Below, in pieces: positions 1 through 6,242 of a DNA stretch of 10,170 nucleotides. Each line of letters opens with the position of its first letter. Positions within the stretch are counted from its first letter, which is position 1. The notes under the pieces are model-generated. The model was not told where the DNA came from. It searched no databases and saw only the letters and a program-made list of their open reading frames with translations. The DNA comes from an uncultured Lachnospiraceae bacterium (GTDB lineage: Bacteria; Bacillota_A; Clostridia; Lachnospirales; Lachnospiraceae), in NCBI GenBank assembly GCA_905200565.1, contig CAJKKX010000043.1, positions 1 to 10,170 on the forward strand. Direction: 5' to 3'. Both the position numbers and the translations under genes were made by a program.

Positions 1-1
1 A

Positions 2-376
2 ACCGTGACGGAAGCAGAGACAAAAGCAGAAGCAACAGAAGCTGTGACGGAAGCAGCAAAGGCTGAGGCAACGGAGGCTGTGACAGAAGCAGCAAAGGTT
101 GAGACGGCAGTATCTGAGGCAGAACAGGCACAGACAACAGAGGCACCGGCAACAGAAGCTGAGACAAAAGCAGAAGTAAAGGCAACTGAGGCACCAGCAA
201 CAGAAGCGCCGGCAACAGAAGCTGAGACAAAAGCAGAAGTAAAGGCAACTGAGGCGCCGGCAACAGAAGCCGTGACAGAAGCGGCAAAAGCAGAGCCGGA
301 AAAAGCGCCTGCCGAAAAAGAAACAGAAGAAACAAAGGAAACAAAGGAAACAAAGGAAACAAAGGAAACAAAGTAG
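2..376 (+). CDS. C-terminal part of a protein with a long Ala/Glu/Thr/Lys-rich repetitive tail (5' end outside window)
   Basis: The reading frame is open from the left edge (Thr codon at 2-4) to a TAG at 374-376, directly followed by TAA, so 124 residues of a longer protein are visible. A GTG at 5 is in frame but has no visible ribosome binding site, so I treat the gene as truncated by the window. The visible part is built almost only from Ala, Glu, Thr, Lys, Val and Pro in recurring TEAPATEA, TEAETKAEVKA and TEAVTEAAKAE units, ending in five ETK repeats. It has no Cys, no aromatic residues and no LPXTG motif, so it should be an extended or disordered tail. Function cannot be read from this. 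Its place just before two CUT1 permeases makes a sugar-binding lipoprotein possible, but such proteins normally carry low-complexity linkers near the N-terminus, not at the C-terminus. Confidence 0.75.
   Translation, partial: TVTEAETKAEATEAVTEAAKAEATEAVTEAAKVETAVSEAEQAQTTEAPATEAETKAEVKATEAPATEAPATEAETKAEVKATEAPATEAVTEAAKAEPEKAPAEKETEETKETKETKETKETK
146..255 (+). repeat. Tandem 63-bp repeat within the tail-encoding gene
   Basis: Bases 146-192 and 209-255 are a perfect 47-bp direct repeat at an offset of 63 bp (21 codons). The repeat stays in frame and encodes the PATEAETKAEVKATEA segment twice. A third, shorter copy begins at about 257 and then diverges. Identity at the DNA level, not only the protein level, points to recent duplication by slippage or unequal recombination. 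Confidence 0.85.
329..373 (+). repeat. Five tandem 9-bp units encoding (ETK)5
   Basis: The unit GAAACAAAG is repeated five times without interruption and runs directly into the stop codon at 374. It encodes Glu-Thr-Lys five times. As a pure triplet-multiple microsatellite it can change copy number without a frameshift. Confidence 0.9.
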
Positions 377-386
377 TAAACAGGTG

Positions 387-454
387 AAAGAGGCTGTCCG
401 CTATTTATGCAGCAGGTCCCCAAAGGGACCTGCAGACAGGCGGCAGTCTCTTTT
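387..454 (+). terminator. Nested-hairpin terminator or attenuator before the CUT1 permeases
   Basis: An inner perfect 9-bp stem (412-420 with 425-433, loop CAAA) lies inside an outer imperfect stem formed by 387-401 (AAAGAGGCTGTCCGC) and 440-453 (GCGGCAGTCTCTTT), ending in a short TTTT run at 451-454. It begins 11 bases after the stop of the upstream gene and ends 24 bases before the permease start. No promoter is visible between it and the permease, so if the genes are co-transcribed it would act as a partial terminator lowering permease expression relative to the upstream gene. Confidence 0.7.
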
Positions 455-478
455 GTCATATAAAACAGGAGCTGGATT

Positions 479-1444
479 ATGAGTAAAGTGATTGCAAAAA
501 AAGGAGCCCGGTCACCGGGAATCAACAAAAAGACATGGAAAGAGGACCTGAGGAAAAACTGGATCGTATACGTCATGTTCCTTCTGCCATTTACCTTCCT
601 GTTCGTTTTTAACTATATGCCTATGGCATGGCTTGCGATGGCATTTGAGGACTTCAGCTTCCGGAAGGGAATTCTGGGAAGCGATTGGGTAGGATTTGCG
701 AATTTTGCCCGTCTGTTTTCGCTGGACCAGTTCTGGCTGGCATTTCGGAACACCGTGTGCATGGCGCTGATTAATCTGGTATTCGGCTTTTTCTTCCCGC
801 TGGTGCTGGCGCTGCTGCTGTCAGAGGCGCGGGTGAAATGGTTCAGACGCGGCGTCCAGACGATTTCCTTCCTGCCGTATTTTATTTCCACAGTCGTTGT
901 GTGTATGATGTTTAAGCTGTTCCTGGATAAGGACGGCATCATCACGGAGCTGCTGGTATCGATTTTCCACATAACGCCGCAGAATCTTCTGACAAACGGA
1001 GATATCCCGGTGTTTTGGCTGATAAATGCCTTTATTGAAGTGTGGCAGAAAACGGGTTACAGCTCGATTATGTTTGTCGCGGTGCTTTCCAACATCGACA
1101 ATTCTATTATGGAAGCGGCGGCAATTGACGGGGCAAACCGCTGGGACCGGCTGGTGAAAATCAAGCTGCCCGCTATTATGCCCTTTGTGCTGACCATGCT
1201 TACCCTGAACGTCGGACTGATTTTCATGCAGGGCTTTGATAAGATCCTTCTGCTGTATAATTCCGATATCTACAGCGTTGCCGACTGTATGCAGACCTTC
1301 ACCTACCGGTATTCCTTTACCGGAGCGAAGCCGGACTACGCGCTGTCGACAGCAGCCGGTCTGTTCCAGTCTGTGATTGCCACGGTGCTGATGCTGATTT
1401 CGAATTATCTGCAGGCAGGACTGCAGAAGAAGAACGCCGCATAG
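479..1444 (+). CDS. CUT1-type sugar ABC transporter permease, LplB-like
   Basis: This is a membrane subunit of a carbohydrate ABC importer. The 321-residue product has a basic cytoplasmic N-terminus and about six membrane segments (roughly residues 28-48, 92-114, 126-146, 178-200, 233-255 and 288-310). Residues 70-75 (WVGFAN) match the conserved motif before the second segment in this family. The cytoplasmic EAA loop that contacts the ATPase is clear at 212-231, beginning EAAAIDGAN and ending KIKLP. Length and motifs fit the LplB/YteP group, which in Firmicutes imports oligosaccharides or their fragments. The start is supported by AGGAG at 467-471, seven bases upstream. It is followed after 19 bases by its partner permease. 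The substrate cannot be told from the permease, and no dedicated ATPase gene is next to it. Confidence 0.93.
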   Translation: MSKVIAKKGARSPGINKKTWKEDLRKNWIVYVMFLLPFTFLFVFNYMPMAWLAMAFEDFSFRKGILGSDWVGFANFARLFSLDQFWLAFRNTVCMALINLVFGFFFPLVLALLLSEARVKWFRRGVQTISFLPYFISTVVVCMMFKLFLDKDGIITELLVSIFHITPQNLLTNGDIPVFWLINAFIEVWQKTGYSSIMFVAVLSNIDNSIMEAAAIDGANRWDRLVKIKLPAIMPFVLTMLTLNVGLIFMQGFDKILLLYNSDIYSVADCMQTFTYRYSFTGAKPDYALSTAAGLFQSVIATVLMLISNYLQAGLQKKNAA

Positions 1445-1463
1445 CAGAAGGGAGATTGAGAAG

Positions 1464-2408
1464 ATGGATAATAAGCATTTATCAAGAAAGAAGCCAAAGG
1501 AGGGAATGGTGCACGGAAAAAGCGTGAGCGGAACGATTGTGGATATCGTTATCATCGCGATTCTGTGCCTGGTAGTCCTGATATGCATCGTGCCGATGTG
1601 GCACGTGCTGATGAGCTCCATCTACAGCGACCCGCAGCAGTTGATTTCCAACGAGGGAATTACGTGGTGGTTCGGAAATTCTGTGAATCTGGAGGCGTAC
1701 CGGATTCTCTTCCAGGAAACGGGCGGAAGCTTTGCGGACGGAAATGTGCTGCGCGGAATGTTTAACACCATTCTGTATATGGTGGTCAACGTCGTGTTCG
1801 GTCTGGTCTTAAACGTGATCGCAGGGTACTGCCTGAGCAGGAAAACAAAGCTGCAGAACTTTATGAAGCTGTTTTGTATGCTTTCCCTGGTATTTTCCGC
1901 CGGGACGATTCCCACCTATATCGTGCTGCGCAACCTCGGTCTGACCGGCACGGTCTGGTCGCTGGTGGTTCCGTCCTGCACGAACGGTATGTTTATGGTG
2001 CTGGCGATGAATGCGTTTCTGTCGGTGCCGGAGGAAACCGTCGAGTCGGCGAAAATTGATGGGGCTGGTCATCTGACTACCATGTTTAAGGTCATGCTTC
2101 CGCAGGCGCGGGGACTGATTGTGGTAATCATGATCAATACGGCGATTCTCCACTGGAATTCCTGGTTCCAGGCGTCGATTTACGTGCCGAACAGCAAGGA
2201 CCTCTGGCCGATGCAGCTCTGGATACGTGAAATCGTGGAGACGAGCAACCAGAATTACATGATGGTATCCGGCGGCGAGCTGCAGCTTGTGAAATATCTC
2301 GTGCAGTTTGCGGCAATCGTCGTATCGACGGTTCCGATTCTCTTCGCATTCCCGTTCTTTTACCGGGTGCTGGAGAAAAATACAGTTGCCGGAGCCGTAA
2401 AAGGATAA
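1464..2408 (+). CDS. CUT1-type sugar ABC transporter permease, LplC/YtcP-like
   Basis: This is the second membrane subunit, expected to form a heterodimer with the product of the preceding gene. The 314-residue protein has a polar N-terminus, a first membrane segment at about 26-46, further segments at about 98-120, 135-155, 163-185 and 218-238, and a last one at about 280-300. The EAA loop is at 194-213 (ESAKIDGAG through VMLP). The end, with PFFYRVLEK followed by GAVKG, is typical of the LplC/YtcP class of CarB-type permeases. AAGGGAG at 1448-1454 lies nine bases before the ATG, and the short gap to the upstream gene implies co-transcription. A strong terminator about 100 bases downstream closes the unit. 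The ATP-binding subunit is not here; related Bacillus systems use a shared MsmX/MsmK-type ATPase, and I infer the same. Confidence 0.93.
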   Translation: MDNKHLSRKKPKEGMVHGKSVSGTIVDIVIIAILCLVVLICIVPMWHVLMSSIYSDPQQLISNEGITWWFGNSVNLEAYRILFQETGGSFADGNVLRGMFNTILYMVVNVVFGLVLNVIAGYCLSRKTKLQNFMKLFCMLSLVFSAGTIPTYIVLRNLGLTGTVWSLVVPSCTNGMFMVLAMNAFLSVPEETVESAKIDGAGHLTTMFKVMLPQARGLIVVIMINTAILHWNSWFQASIYVPNSKDLWPMQLWIREIVETSNQNYMMVSGGELQLVKYLVQFAAIVVSTVPILFAFPFFYRVLEKNTVAGAVKG

Positions 2409-2504
2409 GCGCGAAAGTATGTGACTCTGGACCGGGCTGTAGATGCGGTTGTGACAGAGCGGAAATTTATCTGACAGAAAATATGACAGAAGACAAAAAA
2501 GGGG

Positions 2505-2541
2505 CGGGATGCTGTGCACAGGCACAGCGTTCCGTCTTTTT
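2505..2541 (+). terminator. Rho-independent terminator after the CUT1 permease pair
   Basis: A 13-bp stem with two G-U wobbles joins 2505-2517 (CGGGATGCTGTGC) to 2522-2534 (GCACAGCGTTCCG) across a four-base loop, followed by TCTTTTT at 2535-2541. An A-rich run at 2495-2500 lies on the left side. This is a textbook intrinsic terminator. It ends the permease operon and insulates the AraC gene downstream. Confidence 0.92.
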
Positions 2542-2547
2542 ATGCTC

Positions 2548-2576
2548 TTTACAGAAAACGGTATTTTATTTATAAT
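2548..2576 (+). promoter_or_regulatory. Sigma-A promoter of the AraC-family regulator
   Basis: TTTACA (2548-2553) and a perfect TATAAT (2571-2576) are separated by 17 bases. The predicted start at about 2583 gives a leader of roughly 58 bases before the ATG at 2641. It begins right after the preceding terminator, so the regulator has its own transcription unit. Confidence 0.85.
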
Positions 2577-2640
2577 ATACAATAATAAAATGTAAATTAG
2601 GGATTTTTGCCCACTGCATCATAGGACATGGAGATAAAAT

Positions 2641-3879
2641 ATGGAAATAGATGTTATCAGACAATTAGAGGAACTGGTCAGAGCGTTCGGGGTGAAGCTG
2701 ATGCGCATGGACAACCGGATGACGGAAGAGACAGCACTTATGGAATTTGACCAGGGGCTCAGGCGATTTCTGGGGTATCCCTATGAGATCGAACGCGGGT
2801 TCCGTATGATGGAGAAGCATTATAAAGAAAAGATACTGTACCTGGTCCGGGATTCTTTCGAGGAGCATTACATGAGCTTCCGGATACCAGAGGAGCATTG
2901 CAGCGATGGCAGGCAGGAGTTTATCCAGATAGGACCGTACATCATGAGCAATCCGGAGGAGATTGTGGAGCGGGTGATAGAACGCCTGGGGCTTGCGCCT
3001 TATCTTTCGGAAGAGCTGAAGGAGTATTACTACAGTGTTCCGATTCTGGCGGATTCGGACGCGTTGCAGGGCGTTGTCCTGACGCAGCTTGGATATCTCT
3101 GCCGCGACCGGGAAGGGCTATCCATCACGCGGGTGGAAAATTATAATGAATTTAATGAAAAACCGCACAGAGAAGAGCAGGGAGAGGAAGAATCGCTGCG
3201 GATAGCCGCAGTGGAGGAGCGGTACCGCTACGAAGACCAGATGATGGAAGCCATCCAGATAGGGGATATGGAGAAAATCATGGAGGTCACGCAGGGCTTT
3301 AAGCACTACCGCCTGAAGCCGAGAAACGATGACAACCTGCGCGATGTAAAAAACATGATGGTGGTGTGGAATACGCTTTTTAGGAAAGCGGTGCAGCAGG
3401 CGGAGGTGCATCCCGTATATATAGACCGGATCTCGGAAGCCTTTGCAAAGCAGATTGAGAACGCCGCCCGCGTCACGGAGCTGGCGGATTTAAGCCATGT
3501 TATGATGCGCAAATACTGCCTGCTGGTCAGAAATCATTCCATGCGCGGCTATTCCAGCGTCATCCGCGACGCCGTGAACTATATAGACTTCCATATCAGG
3601 GAGCCGCTGTCCCTGAAGTCCATCGCGGAGGAGGTCAATATCAGTCTCAATTATCTGTCCGCGCAGTTTAAAAAGGAGACGGGCAAGACGCTGACGCATT
3701 ATATGAACGAAAAGCGCATCCAGTCCTCCCTCATCCTGCTGGCGACGACCGATCTGCCCATCCATGAGGTGGCGGCGCAGGTCGGAATTTACGATGAAAA
3801 CTATTATGCCCGTCTTTTTAAAAAATTCCAGGGGCAGACTGCCAAGCAGTACCGCAGTATGGTGCGTATGAAGCCGTGA
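2641..3879 (+). CDS. AraC/XylS-family transcriptional regulator with unrecognised N-terminal region
   Basis: This is a DNA-binding regulator, probably of the adjacent sugar transporter. The 412-residue product ends in a full AraC-type double helix-turn-helix at about 308-410. The first HTH is at 323-350 (LSLKSIAEEVNISLNYLS onward), and the second at 372-400 contains EVAAQVGIYDENYYARLFKK, the usual AraC signature. The first 300 residues contain no membrane segment and no receiver domain. They are rich in charged residues, with a Glu/Arg-rich stretch at 172-200 that may be a linker between two parts. I do not recognise this sensor region; it could bind a sugar or another ligand. The start is supported by GGAG at 2630-2633, seven bases upstream, and by its own promoter. 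Family members usually activate transcription, but the target here is inferred from position only. Confidence 0.92.
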   Translation: MEIDVIRQLEELVRAFGVKLMRMDNRMTEETALMEFDQGLRRFLGYPYEIERGFRMMEKHYKEKILYLVRDSFEEHYMSFRIPEEHCSDGRQEFIQIGPYIMSNPEEIVERVIERLGLAPYLSEELKEYYYSVPILADSDALQGVVLTQLGYLCRDREGLSITRVENYNEFNEKPHREEQGEEESLRIAAVEERYRYEDQMMEAIQIGDMEKIMEVTQGFKHYRLKPRNDDNLRDVKNMMVVWNTLFRKAVQQAEVHPVYIDRISEAFAKQIENAARVTELADLSHVMMRKYCLLVRNHSMRGYSSVIRDAVNYIDFHIREPLSLKSIAEEVNISLNYLSAQFKKETGKTLTHYMNEKRIQSSLILLATTDLPIHEVAAQVGIYDENYYARLFKKFQGQTAKQYRSMVRMKP

Positions 3880-3904
3880 TTGCGGTCTCTCAGGTTTGGA
3901 AGTG

Positions 3905-3946
3905 AAATCGGCAGAAGTCCAGAAAATATGCGGGTTCTGCCGGTTT
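3905..3946. repeat. 12-bp inverted repeat between convergent genes
   Basis: AAATCGGCAGAA (3905-3916) pairs with TTCTGCCGGTTT (3935-3946) with one G-U, across an 18-base loop. It lies in the 126-base gap between the ends of the AraC gene and the convergent ROK gene, so a bidirectional terminator role is plausible. There is no good T-tract on either strand and the loop is large, so this is a weak call. I see nothing else in this gap. Confidence 0.45.
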
Positions 3947-4005
3947 GCCGATATAGTGTACCAGAACTTTTTCAGATGCCGCCGGGATCCCTCTGGTGCA
4001 GGACA

Positions 4006-5124
4006 TCAGACCGTCTTGAGAAATTCGTTAACGTTGATCAGCCCCGCACCGACTGCGGTGGAAAAGCGTTTAAATTTGCAGATTTTAAAATAATCTGCGT
4101 TTTCATGGTATGTATTTCGTTCAATTAACATTTCTTTTATCGTATCATAGTAGGCTTCCAGATAGGAGCCTACGTATCCGCCCACAATGATAGAACAGTC
4201 AAAAAGCATTTTCAGATTATTGACAGTAATAACCAGGCTCTCAAGATATTCATTCCATATATTCAGATGATAACTGCTTCCTTCTTCGACATACTGGAAA
4301 AACTGCTCCAGTGAACCGTTTGCACTGTTCGACAGATTCAGTGCGGAAATATAGGCATCCACACAGCCGTTTTTTCCGCAATAACAGAGTCTGCCGTTAT
4401 TGACAAGTGTCATATGCCCCACTTCGCCGCTCTCGTAAGTTTCACCAAAATAGAGGGTCCTGTTATGAAAAATAGCTCCTCCTACTGTATTGTTCAGAGA
4501 AAGATAGAAGGAATTCTGCATATCCTTTACATTCCAGCTCTCAGCAAGACCGCCAGCCTTGGCATCGTTGCAGATCCTGCAGGGAAATCCAAGATGTCTT
4601 GAAATCGCTTCTATATCCACGTTTTTTACAGAAGTAAGCTCGACATGGAGAAGGCTTTGTTTCTGCATATCCACCATGACGGGAAAAGCAATCCCAACGC
4701 CTAAAATATGCTTCCTGTCTATACCGGAACGGGAAAGCATCTGTTCCACTAAGCCGGCAAGAGTCTGATAGTATTCTTCGCTGGGAGAAAAGCAGATTTT
4801 GTCCCGCGTGCGTTCGATAATATTTCCCTGTAAATCGATAATAACAGCATGGATATGGTGACCGGTGATATCCAGCCCGATAGAATAATAAAGCGTGGGC
4901 ACAATCTGATATGTCTTCGGTGGGCGCCCGCCGCGGGAAGAAAGCGTGCCGCAGTCGTAAATATAGCCGTTTTCGCACAAATATTTAATAATCAGATTTA
5001 CGGTAGGAAGACTGAGATTTAAACTATCCATTAAGTCATATTTGGATACAGGTTCACTGCTGGAATAAATATAACGGTACACTTTATTCTGATTTTCTTT
5101 TTTTAAATCAATGTTGTTAGCCAT
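4006..5124 (-). CDS. ROK-family transcriptional repressor (XylR/NagC type)
   Basis: This is a sugar-responsive DNA-binding regulator. The 372-residue product has an N-terminal winged helix-turn-helix (about 15-70; recognition part near SLPTVNLIIKYL; wing with RGGRPP at 64-69) and a ROK domain from about 78 to the end. The ROK zinc site is intact: His237 in GEVGH, and Cys247, Cys249 and Cys254 in CYCGKNGC. ND at 186-187 matches the sugar-contacting Asp of ROK kinases, but the phosphate-binding DxGGT motif is replaced by DITG at 85-88, as expected for a repressor that is not a kinase. The start is supported by GGAGGT seven bases upstream (complement of 5132-5137). It is divergent from the esterase/CUT2 operon, whose control is the most likely job. 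ROK repressors usually release DNA when sugar binds. The effector is not identifiable. Confidence 0.94.
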   Translation of the reverse strand: MANNIDLKKENQNKVYRYIYSSSEPVSKYDLMDSLNLSLPTVNLIIKYLCENGYIYDCGTLSSRGGRPPKTYQIVPTLYYSIGLDITGHHIHAVIIDLQGNIIERTRDKICFSPSEEYYQTLAGLVEQMLSRSGIDRKHILGVGIAFPVMVDMQKQSLLHVELTSVKNVDIEAISRHLGFPCRICNDAKAGGLAESWNVKDMQNSFYLSLNNTVGGAIFHNRTLYFGETYESGEVGHMTLVNNGRLCYCGKNGCVDAYISALNLSNSANGSLEQFFQYVEEGSSYHLNIWNEYLESLVITVNNLKMLFDCSIIVGGYVGSYLEAYYDTIKEMLIERNTYHENADYFKICKFKRFSTAVGAGLINVNEFLKTV

Positions 5125-5162
5125 GAGGGCGACCTCCAGAGTGGTATCTTTAATTTTAGAAA

Positions 5163-5209
5163 TATATAAGGTTCATTTAAAAGTGATAAAGATAACGGCA
5201 CCTTATATA
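5163..5209. promoter_or_regulatory. Candidate ROK operator: perfect 10-bp inverted repeat
   Basis: TATATAAGGT at 5163-5172 is matched by its exact reverse complement ACCTTATATA at 5200-5209, with 27 bases between. A second inverted pair overlaps it: AGTGGTAT at 5140-5147 and ATACCACT at 5207-5214. The right-hand arm lies just downstream of the predicted start of the minus-strand promoter, so a bound repressor would block its own transcription. Binding is inferred from symmetry and position, not demonstrated. Confidence 0.55.
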
Positions 5210-5222
5210 CCACTTTATTTTT

Positions 5223-5251
5223 ATTATAGTTATTATGTAAAACGATGTCAA
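5223..5251 (-). promoter_or_regulatory. Consensus sigma-A promoter of the ROK repressor
   Basis: Read on the minus strand, TTGACA (complement of 5246-5251) and TATAAT (complement of 5223-5228) are separated by exactly 17 bases, a perfect match to the consensus. Predicted transcription start is near 5216, giving a leader of about 90 bases before the ROK start codon. Such a strong promoter on a repressor gene fits negative autoregulation. Confidence 0.88.
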
Positions 5252-5322
5252 GCATTGATAAAAGGAGAAATGTTTGGCTAATATGCAATAAAACAGAGGC
5301 TCTTAATTAGTACTTTTTACCA

Positions 5323-5351
5323 TTGACAGACATTTTCTTAGATGATACTAT
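5323..5351 (+). promoter_or_regulatory. Predicted sigma-A promoter of the esterase/CUT2 operon
   Basis: TTGACA at 5323-5328 and TACTAT at 5346-5351 are separated by 17 bases. The -35 is perfect and the -10 matches four of six positions, so it should be weaker than the divergent ROK promoter. Predicted start is near 5358, about 70 bases before the esterase start codon. At 5371-5384, just downstream, a sequence resembling one arm of the ROK operator candidate (GAAATATA followed by AAAGTG) is present. Confidence 0.7.
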
Positions 5352-5416
5352 ATTTTTGTAATATATATCTGAAATATAAAAGTGGAATGGGCGAAGGACA
5401 AAAGAGGTAAAAAGGA

Positions 5417-5425
5417 AGGGGGTGA
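5417..5425 (+). promoter_or_regulatory. Ribosome binding site that sets the esterase start at GTG 5430
   Basis: AGGGGGTGA matches the anti-Shine-Dalgarno complement AGGAGGTGA at eight of nine bases and is six bases from the GTG at 5430 (counted from the T at 5423). An upstream in-frame GTG at 5382 has no comparable site, so 5430 is the better start. Confidence 0.8.
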
Positions 5426-5429
5426 AAAG

Positions 5430-6227
5430 GTGGCATATTTTGTTGGAAATATATATTCGGAAAATATGAAACAGGATACGCAGCTCCATGTTATTCTGCC
5501 CCAGGATGGCCGGAGGTATATCTGGCAGGAGAAGCCGAAGACCCTGGTCCTGCTTCATGGTCTGTCAGATAACGCGGCAACCTGGGTCAGGCGAACGGCG
5601 ATAGAACGATACGCGGAGCGCTATAATCTGGCAGTATTGATGCCGGAAGTACAAAGAAGCTGGTATTTTGATATGGTAAATGGAATATCAGCATTTTCGT
5701 ACATAACAGAGGAACTGCCCAGAATAGCAGAGGAGTTGTTCTGCCTGTCAGTAGAACGGGAGAACATGCTGATCGCGGGATTGTCAATGGGAGGCTATGG
5801 TGCGCTGCGCTGTGCGCTGGAGGCGCCGGGAATTTATGGATACTGCGGAGCTTTTTCCGGTGCGTATGACCTTAATGATATTGTCAGAATCTCAAAGGAA
5901 AAAGATGCACCGGTACTGCTGAAGGACATTGAGAATGAGATCGCTCCGATCACAGGAGGAAAGGACAGGGTTCCCAAAGAAGCTTCCATTCCGGAAATAT
6001 TGCAGCGCTGCATCGTGAACGGAAGTGATCTGCCAAAAGTTTACATGGTATGCGGAACAGAGGATTTCCTGTATCATCAGACTACAAATTTAAGAAGCGT
6101 GTGTGAAAAGAAAATAAAGGACTTCTATTATGAAGAATGGCCGGGAATCCATGAATGGAATGTATGGGATAAGGCAATCGAAAGAATGTTGAAATTGTAT
6201 CTTGGAGAAGGAAGAACGGATAATTAA
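5430..6227 (+). CDS. Esterase D / CE1-like alpha/beta-hydrolase (tributyrin-esterase type)
   Basis: This is a predicted serine esterase acting on acyl or acetyl esters, possibly of sugars. From GTG 5430 the product is 265 residues, a normal length for the family. The oxyanion-side motif LLHGLSDNAATW is at 41-52, the nucleophile elbow GLSMGGYGA at 117-125 (Ser119), the likely acid is Asp212 in CGTEDF, and the likely base is His241 in GIHEW. There is no signal peptide, so it should act in the cytoplasm. It is the first gene of the operon and ends 15 bases before the sugar-binding-protein gene. That position suggests it deacylates a sugar imported by the transporter. The family also includes S-formylglutathione hydrolases and feruloyl esterases, so the substrate is open. 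Confidence 0.9.
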   Translation: MAYFVGNIYSENMKQDTQLHVILPQDGRRYIWQEKPKTLVLLHGLSDNAATWVRRTAIERYAERYNLAVLMPEVQRSWYFDMVNGISAFSYITEELPRIAEELFCLSVERENMLIAGLSMGGYGALRCALEAPGIYGYCGAFSGAYDLNDIVRISKEKDAPVLLKDIENEIAPITGGKDRVPKEASIPEILQRCIVNGSDLPKVYMVCGTEDFLYHQTTNLRSVCEKKIKDFYYEEWPGIHEWNVWDKAIERMLKLYLGEGRTDN

Positions 6228-6242
6228 AAAAGGAGGATTATT

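Noticed and set aside
1..376. CRISPR array or tandem non-coding repeat at the left edge
   Set aside because: The repeats are in frame, encode a continuous Ala/Glu/Thr-rich peptide, and have no constant repeat with unique spacers.
821..1621. Long minus-strand open frame of 266 codons opposite the permeases
   Set aside because: It is antisense to the clear LplB-like gene and rich in His, Arg and Gln, as is typical of a shadow frame, with no recognisable domain.
2452..2490. Three TGACAGA copies (2452, 2472, 2484) as possible AraC binding sites
   Set aside because: They lie after the permease genes and before a terminator, with irregular spacing (20 and 12 bases), so they would not control an obvious promoter.
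3880..4128. Small plus-strand frames of 65-82 codons after the AraC gene
   Set aside because: They run into the antisense of the ROK gene, lack ribosome binding sites, and their translations resemble no protein family.
5236..5251. Possible catabolite-repression (cre) site, TGTAAAACGATGTCA, overlapping the ROK -35
   Set aside because: It has one extra base between the TG and CG cores compared with the cre consensus and is AT-rich by context, so it is probably a chance near-match.
5382..5429. In-frame GTG at 5382 as the esterase start, adding 16 residues
   Set aside because: There is no Shine-Dalgarno site before it, the extra residues (VEWAKDKRGKKEGGEK) are highly charged and not esterase-like, and an excellent AGGGGGTGA site precedes GTG 5430.
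5125..5429. Riboswitch or structured leader in the divergent intergenic region
   Set aside because: The region is AT-rich, the hairpins found fit operator arms, and I see no conserved riboswitch core.
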